Below are positions 1 to 5,947 of a stretch of DNA of 7,094 nt, in pieces; position 1 is the stretch's first letter; every line of letters starts with the position of its first letter. The translations under genes were made by a program, and so were the position numbers. Under the pieces are notes generated by a model, which made no database searches, was not told the DNA's origin, and saw only the letters and a program-made list of their open reading frames with translations. The stretch lies in assembly GCA_026707185.1 (NCBI GenBank), contig JAPOXI010000130.1, positions 4,823-11,916 of the forward strand, written 5' to 3'. Source of the stretch: Chloroflexota bacterium (lineage in GTDB: Bacteria > Chloroflexota > UBA11872).

Positions 1-564
1 AGATAGTAGGGGGTAGTCAGGGTACACAGCAGCCATTGTATGCCCTATTGTATATATGCTGCTGCTGAGGAGCCAGGCCGGTCCCAGCACCGAAATCCCC
101 AGCAGCAGCAGCCGCTCCGGTCGCTGCAGAATCCCGATCTCGCAGTCCACGCCCAAACCCTCGGCTCGCGCTCGGGTGTAGCTGATAAGCATTGACCCCA
201 TCATCGTGGTCACGGCCAGCACGACCTCGATCCGCGCGTCCTGAGCCACGAAATACCAGACCAGGCCGGTGAAGATCAGCCCTTCGGCCCATCGGTCCAA
301 TGTCGAGTCCAGGAAAGCGCCGAACTTCGAGCCGTTACCGCTGACTCGCGCTACCGCACCATCCAGCATGTCGAAACCGCCGGTCACCAGCACCAGCAGC
401 CCACCGGCCAGCGTCCAACCAAAACCAATGCAGACCGCCGTCACCGCACTCACCGCCAGGCCCGCGATCGTCAGCGCGTTTGGATCTATCCCCGTCCTTG
501 CCAACGGGGTCACCATCCGCTCAACCGTTCGACGTGTGCTCGCCTCGATATGCGCCTTGTTCAC
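1..564 (-). CDS. pgsA: Phosphatidylinositol phosphate synthase (CDP-alcohol phosphatidyltransferase), 3' end cut by window
   Basis: An integral membrane enzyme that, in its characterised actinobacterial relatives, joins inositol-1-phosphate to CDP-diacylglycerol, giving phosphatidylinositol phosphate and CMP. The frame runs open from a GTG at 564-562 to the edge (188 codons, no stop seen). The complete CDP-alcohol phosphatidyltransferase signature is present: D65, D68, G69, A72, R73, G82, D86 and D90 with canonical spacing, which bind metal and nucleotide. SYTRARAE (128-135) and QRPERL (147-152) are also typical of the inositol-phosphate-using branch (mycobacterial Rv2612c type) rather than glycerophosphate PgsA. 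Hydrophobic helices are visible around 31-63, 95-107, 114-127 and 152-165. The GTG overlaps the stop of the glycosyltransferase (GTGA), implying translational coupling. The last ~20 residues, encoded by bases 1-60, are less hydrophobic and come from AT-richer DNA, so they may be a loop or not genuine. The symbol follows mycobacterial usage. The family call is firm; the exact acceptor is inferred. Confidence 0.9.
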   Translation of the reverse strand, partial: MNKAHIEASTRRTVERMVTPLARTGIDPNALTIAGLAVSAVTAVCIGFGWTLAGGLLVLVTGGFDMLDGAVARVSGNGSKFGAFLDSTLDRWAEGLIFTGLVWYFVAQDARIEVVLAVTTMMGSMLISYTRARAEGLGVDCEIGILQRPERLLLLGISVLGPAWLLSSSIYTIGHTMAAVYPDYPLLS

Positions 565-1748
565 GACGATGAGCCCCCGGCTCGAATCAGATCCGCGTCC
601 GCTGACCAGTAGGGCCCGCCGAGCTCATCCTCGTTGAGAAGCTCCTCGTAGTAGGCAAGCACCCGGTCGGCAATGGTGCTCCAGGTGAAGTCGTGCGCGC
701 GCCGACGCCCGGCCTCCGCCATCCGCTGAGCTTTGTCCGGGTTGTCGGCCACCCGCATCAGGGCGCGAGCCAGCGCGACGTGATCCTTGGGTGGCACCAG
801 GATCGCCGCCTCCTGCTCGGTCAGCATGGTTCGCGAGGCCGGAATGTCCGAGGCCACCACCGGCGTTCCGGCGGCCATCGCCTCCAGCAGCGTGATGCCC
901 TGGCTCTCGCCCCCCAGGGCCGGCCAGCAGAAGATGTCGGCGGTCTGGAGGTACTGTCGCTTCTCTTCGTCCGAGACAAAGCCCTTGAACACTACGTGCC
1001 GCAGTCCGAACTGCTGGACTTGTCGCAGATAGGCGCGGCGCTGGCCGGGCCGAAACGCGCCGATCACTATCAGTCGCGCCTGCGGTCGCAACTGGCAGAC
1101 CAGCGCCATGGCCCGCAGCAAGTAGTCCAGGCCCTTGCGCTTCTCCAGCCGGCCCACGAACACGATGTTCAGCTTGCCGTCCTGCACGTCGTTCGCTGGT
1201 GGCTGCGGCGCTCCGTAAAAGTCGACGTCGATGCCATTCGGAATGATTCGGTAATCGCCCTTGTACGAGCGAAACACCAGTTCCCGCGCCGCTTCCGAAA
1301 CCGCGATTTTCCCGTGCAGGCGCCGCTGCAAGCGCCGGATCAGCGGTCGGGTGGTCCGGTAGAACAACGCCGAATTGCGCGCGGCGTGAAACGTGCCGAC
1401 GTTCACGCTCGTCGAGTACTGCAGAACGGTCAGCGGCAGCGCCGGAACCAGCGGCTCCTGCAAATGCACGATGTCGAACCGCTGCTGTCGTAAGAAACGA
1501 CGCACCCGTGGTAGCAGCTGCGGGGAAAGCGTCAGCCGTGCTCGCGACTGGTTGACCGGCAGCGGCACCACGCGCGATCCGATGCGCACGAACCCCGGAA
1601 ACTTCTCTTCAACCTGGTTGTCCGTACTCGGCGCCATGATGGCCACCTCGTGGCCCCGCGCCCGCAGCTCACGCTCCAGGTTCAATATGTGCTGGGTCAC
1701 GCCTCCGGGGTAAGGGAAGTCATACGGCGAGACCTGCAGAATCCTCAC
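561..1748 (-). CDS. pimA: GT4 glycosyltransferase, PimA-like (phosphatidylinositol mannosyltransferase)
   Basis: A 395-residue GT-B fold enzyme, about the length of mycobacterial PimA, which transfers mannose from GDP-mannose to phosphatidylinositol on the cytoplasmic membrane face. The N-terminal Rossmann half opens with SPYDFPYPGGV, whose GGV loop (15-17) matches the PimA donor-side loop. GTFH ends in H121, equivalent to the PimA active-site histidine. The C-terminal half has VGRLEKRKG (R200, K205, sugar-nucleotide phosphate binding) and GGESQGITLLEAMA with the EX7E pair E281 and E289. The start is GTG at 1748, inside the stop of the acyltransferase (GTGA), with a GGAGG about 10 nt upstream. 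Its stop likewise overlaps the PIPS start. Being flanked by an acyltransferase, ino1 and PIPS argues strongly for an inositol lipid acceptor. Mannose as donor sugar is inferred from family likeness; other hexoses are possible. The last ~25 residues form a tail beyond the fold. Confidence 0.86.
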   Translation of the reverse strand: MRILQVSPYDFPYPGGVTQHILNLERELRARGHEVAIMAPSTDNQVEEKFPGFVRIGSRVVPLPVNQSRARLTLSPQLLPRVRRFLRQQRFDIVHLQEPLVPALPLTVLQYSTSVNVGTFHAARNSALFYRTTRPLIRRLQRRLHGKIAVSEAARELVFRSYKGDYRIIPNGIDVDFYGAPQPPANDVQDGKLNIVFVGRLEKRKGLDYLLRAMALVCQLRPQARLIVIGAFRPGQRRAYLRQVQQFGLRHVVFKGFVSDEEKRQYLQTADIFCWPALGGESQGITLLEAMAAGTPVVASDIPASRTMLTEQEAAILVPPKDHVALARALMRVADNPDKAQRMAEAGRRRAHDFTWSTIADRVLAYYEELLNEDELGGPYWSADADLIRAGGSSS

Positions 1749-2611
1749 GCGTCAAGCGCCTCCGGCCACATCGGACGGAACATGTACCACTGCGCCGGCG
1801 CCTTTCGAATCAGCGATTCCAGGTCCCACATCACCTGCTGCATGGCTTCCTGCACCGCCTCGGCCGCCGCCCTGTCTTTGTCGATCACGATCGGCCGCAT
1901 GCCGTGCGCCGAGTACGTGCCGTCCGAATAGCGAATCATCCCGCCCACCAGCAACGGGCTGCCGGTATGCCGCGCAAGTACCGCCGCGCCTTCCGGCACC
2001 CACACCGGGCGGTTAAAGAACATCACCTGCACGCCCTTGCCCGGCGTCGGCCGGTCGGCCAGCAACGCCACGAACTCGCCCCGCCGTAACGTCCGCAGGA
2101 TGCCGCGCGCCGCGTTTCCGAGTTGAATCGTCCTTAGGTTCTTGCGCGCCCGCACGTGGTCCAGCAGCGCGGTCAGCGACCTGCTGCCAAACGTCTCCGC
2201 CACGACATGCGTGGGCTGATCCACCGACACGAGGCCGCCGCAGCAGTCCCAGCTGCCGAAGTGCGCGGTGATCATGATGCCGCCGCATCCCATGTTCTTG
2301 AACGCCCGTAAATGGTGCAGCCCCTCGATGGCAACCGTGTAACGCAGCAGTTCCTCCTGCGTCATCCGGTAGGTCCTCAGGAAATCCACCATGTACTCGC
2401 CGTAATTGATCACCGAGCGCATCGCCAGCGCCCGCACCCGCGGATCCGTGCGCGGCAGGTTCAGTACGACTGACATGTTGGCCGTCGTATTCCGCCGGAT
2501 GCGAGGAACCAGCCAATAGACCAGCATCCCGAAGAGCCGGGCCAGCCCGATCTTCAGCGGGCGTGGAACCCACCGTTCGGCGTGCGCGACCATGGCCACC
2601 AGGGTGATCAC
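1745..2611 (-). CDS. LPLAT/HtrB-family acyltransferase, PatA-like (phosphatidylinositol mannoside acyltransferase)
   Basis: A 288-residue member of the LpxL/HtrB lysophospholipid acyltransferase-like family. In actinobacteria the member encoded beside pimA (PatA, Rv2611c) moves an acyl chain from acyl-CoA to the mannose of PIM1/PIM2 at the inner membrane. The N-terminus (roughly 17-37) is hydrophobic and basic, as expected for membrane association. The catalytic HX4D motif is H117-F-G-S-W-D122, preceded by a hydrophobic strand. LLADRPTPGKG (183-193, with D186 and R187) and VPEGAAVLARHTG (205-217) are the downstream family blocks; E207 may be the second acidic active-site residue. The start is GTG at 2611, 3 nt after the ino1 stop; the nearest purine-rich AGGAG is about 13 nt upstream, so coupled translation is likely, and ATG at 2593 is an alternative. 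The gene sits between ino1 and the PimA-like gene and overlaps the latter. LpxL-type lipid A acylation is unlikely here because no lipid A gene is nearby. The acceptor is inferred. Confidence 0.82.
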   Translation of the reverse strand: MITLVAMVAHAERWVPRPLKIGLARLFGMLVYWLVPRIRRNTTANMSVVLNLPRTDPRVRALAMRSVINYGEYMVDFLRTYRMTQEELLRYTVAIEGLHHLRAFKNMGCGGIMITAHFGSWDCCGGLVSVDQPTHVVAETFGSRSLTALLDHVRARKNLRTIQLGNAARGILRTLRRGEFVALLADRPTPGKGVQVMFFNRPVWVPEGAAVLARHTGSPLLVGGMIRYSDGTYSAHGMRPIVIDKDRAAAEAVQEAMQQVMWDLESLIRKAPAQWYMFRPMWPEALDA

Positions 2612-2614
2612 GCT

Positions 2615-3715
2615 CTACGCATCGCTCCTGGCGCCGGCGGCAATCGTCGCCGTGCGAATGAACTCCTCCGTCATCACCCGCGCTTCTTCGTCCGAGTACT
2701 GGATTGGCGGCGACTTCATCAGGTACGCCGACGGCCCCTCCACCGTGCCGCTCAGACCCCGGTCCATGGCGATCTTGCAGCAGCGCAGTGCGTCGATCAC
2801 CACGCCGGCCGAGTTGGGCGAGTCCACGACTTCCAGCTTCAACTCCGCATTCAGCGGCTGTCCGCCGAAGGACACGCCCTCCATCCGGATGTAGGCCCAC
2901 TTCCGGTCTTCCAGCCACGGTACGAAGTCGCTCGGCCCGATGTGTACGTTCTCGGCCCCGATGTCGTACTCCAGCTGGCTGGTCACCGCGTCGGTCTTGG
3001 AGATCTTCTTGGACTCCAGCCGCGAGCGCTCCAGCATGTTCTTGAAGTCTGAGTTTCCGCCGACGTTTAACTGGTAGGTCCGCAGAACCTTGACGCCCCG
3101 CTCCCTGAAGAGCCGGGTCAACACCCGGTGCGTGATCGTGGCGCCCACCTGCGACTTCACGTCGTCGCCGATGATCGGCACTCCGGCATAGCGGAATCGT
3201 CCCTGCCAGTACTCCTCGCGCGCGATGAAAACGGGCATGCAATTCACCATCGCGCACCCGGCGTTGAGGATCTGTTCCACGTACCACTTGGTCGCCTCTT
3301 CGCTGCCCACCGGCAGGAAGTTCACCACCACGTCCGTGTGCGTGTCCTTCAGCAGCTCCACGATGTTGTCGGTTGCACCCTCCGCCTTATACACCGTGTC
3401 GGCCATATAGGCGCCAATACCGTCGTGCGTCATGCCGCGCACAACCGGCACCCCCAGGTGCCCCACCTCCGCAAACTGCGGCGTGTTGTTCGGCGGCGCC
3501 ACCATTGCTTCCGACAGGTCCTTGCCAACCTTGCCCCGGTCGATGTCGATGGCGGTCGAAAACTCGATGTCACCGACGTGATACGGACCGAGTTGCGCGT
3601 GCATCAAGCCGGGGATGAACTCGTCGTCGCTGGCGTCGCGGTAGTAGTTCACGCCCTGCACCAGCGAGGACGCGCAGTTCCCCACGCCAATGATTCCGAC
3701 TCGGACTTTCGACAC
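2615..3715 (-). CDS. ino1: Inositol-3-phosphate synthase (myo-inositol-1-phosphate synthase)
   Basis: Cytosolic NAD-dependent isomerase that cyclises glucose-6-phosphate to 1L-myo-inositol-1-phosphate, supplying the head group used by PIPS encoded downstream. The 366-residue protein is the length of the mycobacterial enzyme and matches its landmarks throughout: NAD-binding GVGNCASS (10-17), GPYHV (43-47), LPVGSEEA (134-141), [15 protein letters not shown] (183-197), NVGGN (217-221), LESKKISK (233-240), [13 protein letters not shown] (262-274), K293 in ELKLEV and DSPNSAG (298-304), then YLMKSPP. These cover the NAD pocket and the lysine-rich active site. The chosen start is GTG at 3715, five nt after a strong AAGGAGGA; a GTG at 3733 in the same frame would add MLRRTN but would place that ribosome site inside the gene. 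It follows the ArsR-type gene by 18 nt and precedes the acyltransferase by 3 nt. The annotation is secure; no key residue appears missing. Confidence 0.96.
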   Translation of the reverse strand: MSKVRVGIIGVGNCASSLVQGVNYYRDASDDEFIPGLMHAQLGPYHVGDIEFSTAIDIDRGKVGKDLSEAMVAPPNNTPQFAEVGHLGVPVVRGMTHDGIGAYMADTVYKAEGATDNIVELLKDTHTDVVVNFLPVGSEEATKWYVEQILNAGCAMVNCMPVFIAREEYWQGRFRYAGVPIIGDDVKSQVGATITHRVLTRLFRERGVKVLRTYQLNVGGNSDFKNMLERSRLESKKISKTDAVTSQLEYDIGAENVHIGPSDFVPWLEDRKWAYIRMEGVSFGGQPLNAELKLEVVDSPNSAGVVIDALRCCKIAMDRGLSGTVEGPSAYLMKSPPIQYSDEEARVMTEEFIRTATIAAGARSDA

Positions 3716-3720
3716 GTTCG

Positions 3721-3728
3721 TCCTCCTT
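3721..3728 (-). promoter_or_regulatory. Strong ribosome binding site of ino1
   Basis: Read on the minus strand this is AAGGAGGA, nearly the full anti-16S complement, five nt before GTG at 3715. It lies between the stop of the regulator gene (TAG at 3736-3734) and ino1. It is the best ribosome site in the window and decides the ino1 start against the in-frame GTG at 3733. Its strength suggests that ino1 is translated better than the regulator ahead of it. Confidence 0.85.
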
Positions 3729-3733
3729 AGCAC

Positions 3734-4093
3734 CTACGCCAGCGCCCGGGCCGGCTCGGGAGTTTCGGCTTCCGATCCAGGCGTGTCGGAGGCCGTGAGA
3801 TCGTCAATCAGGTTGCTGAGCGCCGCGTGGCGGGCGCTCAGGGTTGGTCGATCCAGCGAGTAGAGCGCGCGGCGGCCCTGGCGGCGTGCGCGCACCAGGC
3901 CGGCACGCCGCAAGCGACGCAGGTGCCAGGACATCAATGGCTGGCTGACCCCAACTCGGCGTGACAGCTCGCTCACGTCCAGTTCCTCGACCGACGCTAA
4001 CTCGTCAAGCGTCAGCAGCCGCGTCCGCGAAGCCAGCGCGCGGGTATACGCACGCATGGTGGCCAGGTCCACGTTCACCGGCGCCTCATACAT
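3734..4093 (-). CDS. ArsR-type winged helix-turn-helix transcriptional regulator
   Basis: A small DNA-binding protein (119 residues from ATG at 4093). The N-terminal helix region (~10-38) leads into a helix-turn-helix: SELSRRVGVSQPLMSWHLRRL (41-61), followed by RRAGLVRARRQGRRALYSL (62-80), the recognition helix end and beta wing typical of ArsR/SmtB-like proteins. The ELCVCDL metal site of metal-sensing ArsR members is replaced by ELDVSEL without cysteines, so metal sensing through that site is not expected. The last ~20 residues (TASDTPGSEAETPEPARALA) look disordered. The start is uncertain: ATG 4093 has no clear ribosome site, TTG 4114 gives a seven-residue extension, and GTG 4078 has a GAGG five nt upstream. 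It is the first gene of the inositol-lipid operon, 18 nt before ino1, so it probably regulates that operon and itself. The ligand is unknown. Confidence 0.87.
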   Translation of the reverse strand: MYEAPVNVDLATMRAYTRALASRTRLLTLDELASVEELDVSELSRRVGVSQPLMSWHLRRLRRAGLVRARRQGRRALYSLDRPTLSARHAALSNLIDDLTASDTPGSEAETPEPARALA

Positions 4094-4120
4094 AAAGTTA
4101 TCTTTGATAAACAAAACTTT
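4091..4120 (-). promoter_or_regulatory. AT-rich patch with 13-bp palindrome: candidate promoter/operator of the inositol-lipid operon
   Basis: In otherwise GC-rich DNA this stretch is mostly A and T. It contains a perfect inverted repeat at 4098-4110 (TTATC arms around a 3-nt centre). ArsR-type dimers usually bind short AT-rich palindromes at their own promoters, so this is a good candidate autoregulatory operator. No clean -35/-10 pair could be assigned; TTGTTT at 4114-4109 is one possible -35. If translation starts at GTG 4078, the whole patch is upstream of the gene; if at TTG 4114, it lies inside the gene, which argues against that start. Confidence 0.5.
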
Positions 4121-4127
4121 AGCACAG

Positions 4128-4147
4128 CTCGGCCGGAGCCGGCCGAG
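4128..4147. repeat. Perfect GC-rich inverted repeat, possible transcription end of rny
   Basis: CTCGGCCGG and its exact reverse complement are separated by only AG, giving a 9-bp arm palindrome (in RNA more likely a 7-bp stem with a 6-nt loop). On the minus strand it lies ~50 nt after the rny stop and is followed, about 10 nt later, by a T-rich run (GTTTTGTTT). The gap makes it an imperfect rho-independent terminator. It could also be a protein binding site upstream of the regulator gene. Confidence 0.5.
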
Positions 4148-4153
4148 TCGGAT

Positions 4154-4190
4154 CTGACCTGTGCGTGACGGTCAGGCGGGCTTCGCCGCC
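4154..4190. repeat. Two small adjacent hairpins after rny
   Basis: CTGACC (4154-4159) pairs with GGTCAG (4170-4175) across a 10-nt loop, and GGCGG (4175-4179) pairs with CCGCC (4186-4190) across a 6-nt loop. They share one base, so they may be alternatives or stack. Both lie within 45 nt of the rny stop and neither has a U-tract. They may stabilise the 3' end of the rny mRNA or assist termination; the evidence is structural only. Confidence 0.35.
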
Positions 4191-4197
4191 GTTACCT

Positions 4198-5748
4198 CTA
4201 GCGCGCGTACTCCACGGCCCGCGTCTCCCGGATTGTCGTGATCTTGATCTGACCCGGGTACTCCATCGATTCCTGGATGCGCTTGGCGATGTCGTTCGCC
4301 AGGCGCTGCACGCCAGCTTCGTCCACCTGGTCGGGTCGAATCAGCACGCGCAATTCGCGGCCGGCCTGGATCGCGTAGCAGTTGTCCACGCCCTCAAACG
4401 ACCGTGCAATCTCCTCAAGCTTCTCCAGCCGCTGCAGGTACCGCGTCACCGTCTCCCGCCGAGCGCCGGGTCGCGAAGCCGAAATAGCGTCCGCCGCCGC
4501 CACGGCAAACGCCTCGAAGCTGCGCAATTCCACCTCGAAGTGATGCGCCTCGGCGGCATGCGCCACGTCTTCCGACAGCCCGGACCGTCGCAGGAGCGCC
4601 CCGCCGATCAAGGCATGCGGACCCTCGATCTCGTGGTCGATCGCCTTGCCGATGTCGTGCACGAATCCGGCTCGGCGCGCAACTTCCACGTCGCCACCAA
4701 TCTCCGCGGCCATGGTCGCCGCCAGCAGCGAAACTTCCACCGAGTGGCTCAGCACGTTCTGCCCGTAGCTCGTGCGGAACCGCAAGCGACCCATGTAGCG
4801 AAGAATGTCCCGCGGCAGCGCCGGCGTGCCCGCGTCGTAGGCCGCCTGCTCGCCCTCCCGCTCGATGATTTCCTCGACCTCGGACCGCGCCTTGGTCACC
4901 GTGTCCTCGATCCGTGCCGGGTGGATGCGGCCGTCTTCCGTCAGCCGCTGTAGCGCCACCCGTGCCACTTCCCGCCGCACCGGATCGAAGCCCGACAGCA
5001 CCACCGTTTCCGGCGTGTCGTCGATGATGATGTCGATGCCCGTGGCCGCTTCCAGGGCGCGAATGTTTCGGCCTTCCCGCCCGATGATGCGACCCTTCAT
5101 GTCGTCGCTCTTGAGATCGACGACCGACGTGGTGATCTCGGTCGTGTGGGCCGCCGCGACCCGCTGCAGCGAAAGCCCGACCAGCCAGCGCGCCTGCGCC
5201 TCGGCGGTTTCCTCGGCTGCCGCCGTGAGTTCGCGAACGCGCTGATCGCAAATCTCGCGCACTTCGCGTTCGACCGAGGCCAACAGCTCCGTCTTGGCTT
5301 CATCCCGCGTCAGGCTGGCCGCTGCTTCCAGCGCTGCCACCTGCTGCTCACGCAGGTCCTCCAACTCGGTCTCGCGTTTGTCGAGCCCGCGTTTGCGGCT
5401 ATCGAGTGAGTCGTCGCGCTTCAGGAACTCGCGTTCCAGATCATCAAGGCGTTCCGAACGCTTGTCCAGCGTCTGCTCACGCTGCTGAAGTCGACGCTCC
5501 TGCTGGCGAAGCTCGCGACGGCGCTCGCGCGACTCGCGCTCCGCGTCCGCGCGCTCGTTGCGGATATTCGCGCTGGTTTCCTTGATACTGGCTCGTTGTC
5601 GGGCTTCGACTTCTGCCAGTTCGTGCTCCACCCGGCGCGCGAATTCGCGCCCGCGCGCCTGGGATAGCCGGACCTGATAGAAGTAGCCCGCCACGAGCCC
5701 TACTACGAGCGCCGCCAGACCGGCGACGATCGCCAATAGGGCTTCCAC
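4198..5748 (-). CDS. rny: Ribonuclease Y
   Basis: Membrane-anchored endoribonuclease that starts mRNA decay in bacteria lacking or supplementing RNase E. The 516-residue protein has the full architecture at usual length. A single N-terminal membrane helix spans ~3-23. A long highly charged coiled coil (~28-190) is rich in R, E, Q and L. The KH RNA-binding domain includes DMKGRIIGREGRNIR (216-230). The HD phosphohydrolase domain has LSHSVEVS (H335), FVHDIGKAIDHE (H364, D365) and AEAHH (H402), with D420 in AAADAISASRPGARRE; these are the metal-binding residues of the family. The C-terminal domain ends VEYAR. The start is GTG at 5748 with GGAGG at 5759-5755, six nt upstream. It is followed after ~100 nt by the inositol-lipid operon on the same strand but is probably a separate transcript. 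No missing residue or frame break was seen. Confidence 0.97.
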   Translation of the reverse strand: MEALLAIVAGLAALVVGLVAGYFYQVRLSQARGREFARRVEHELAEVEARQRASIKETSANIRNERADAERESRERRRELRQQERRLQQREQTLDKRSERLDDLEREFLKRDDSLDSRKRGLDKRETELEDLREQQVAALEAAASLTRDEAKTELLASVEREVREICDQRVRELTAAAEETAEAQARWLVGLSLQRVAAAHTTEITTSVVDLKSDDMKGRIIGREGRNIRALEAATGIDIIIDDTPETVVLSGFDPVRREVARVALQRLTEDGRIHPARIEDTVTKARSEVEEIIEREGEQAAYDAGTPALPRDILRYMGRLRFRTSYGQNVLSHSVEVSLLAATMAAEIGGDVEVARRAGFVHDIGKAIDHEIEGPHALIGGALLRRSGLSEDVAHAAEAHHFEVELRSFEAFAVAAADAISASRPGARRETVTRYLQRLEKLEEIARSFEGVDNCYAIQAGRELRVLIRPDQVDEAGVQRLANDIAKRIQESMEYPGQIKITTIRETRAVEYAR

Positions 5749-5841
5749 GGCTGGCCTCCAGAAGGGTGTGTTGTACGAATCGTCGAATGAATCGCATTGA
5801 GGAAAAGGTTCGGCGGCGCCACGCGACGCCTCCGCGACGCG

Positions 5842-5871
5842 ATGCTACTCGGCGCCCCGATTCCCGGTCAA
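5842..5871 (-). promoter_or_regulatory. Candidate sigma70-type promoter of rny
   Basis: On the minus strand, TTGACC (5871-5866, five of six -35 consensus bases) is followed after 18 nt by TAGCAT (5847-5842, four of six -10 bases). Transcription would begin near 5835, giving an 85-90 nt leader before the GTG start at 5748. This is the best promoter-like pair upstream of rny, found by eye. Confidence 0.45.
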
Positions 5872-5909
5872 AGACGGGACGCCAGTCAGCCATTCGTCGC
5901 GCTCCGCCT

Positions 5910-5940
5910 TATACTTCGCCTGACGGCACCCGCCTTGGAG
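5910..5940 (+). promoter_or_regulatory. Candidate -10 element and ribosome site of the MtaA-like gene
   Basis: TATACT at 5910-5915 matches five of six -10 consensus bases; no good -35 lies 16-19 nt upstream. A start near 5922 would give a leader of about 26 nt. GGAG at 5937-5940 lies seven nt before GTG 5948 and decides that start over ATG 5975, which has no ribosome site at proper distance. An in-frame stop at 5921-5923 limits any earlier start. Confidence 0.45.
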
Positions 5941-5947
5941 TGTTCGC

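Noticed and set aside
17..292. 91-codon minus-strand frame at the left edge
   Set aside because: The overlapping GTG-started frame (564 to 1) carries the full CDP-alcohol phosphatidyltransferase motif; this one is its shadow.
693..1493. 266-codon plus-strand frame opposite the glycosyltransferase
   Set aside because: Antisense shadow in high-GC DNA; no recognisable domain and no promoter or ribosome site.
2013..3287. 424-codon minus-strand open frame spanning ino1 and the acyltransferase
   Set aside because: It is in a different frame over two well-supported genes, is rich in R, G and A without motifs, and crosses a gene boundary.
3716..3733. Six-codon N-terminal extension of Ino1 from GTG 3733
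   Set aside because: It would bury the AAGGAGGA ribosome site in the coding sequence, and [10 protein letters not shown] from 3715 matches where the family's NAD-binding fold begins.
4415..5251. 278-codon minus-strand frame inside rny
   Set aside because: Arg/Gly/His-rich shadow of the RNase Y coding sequence in another frame; no independent ribosome site or motif.
5822..5840. Direct repeat CGCGACGC (5822-5829 and 5833-5840) in the divergent intergenic region
   Set aside because: An 8-bp match in GC-rich DNA is expected by chance; it lies near the candidate rny -10 but has no further support.
5749..5947. Riboswitch (e.g. cobalamin) ahead of the methyltransferase gene
   Set aside because: The predicted plus-strand leader is only about 26 nt and no B12-box-like or other known riboswitch core was seen.
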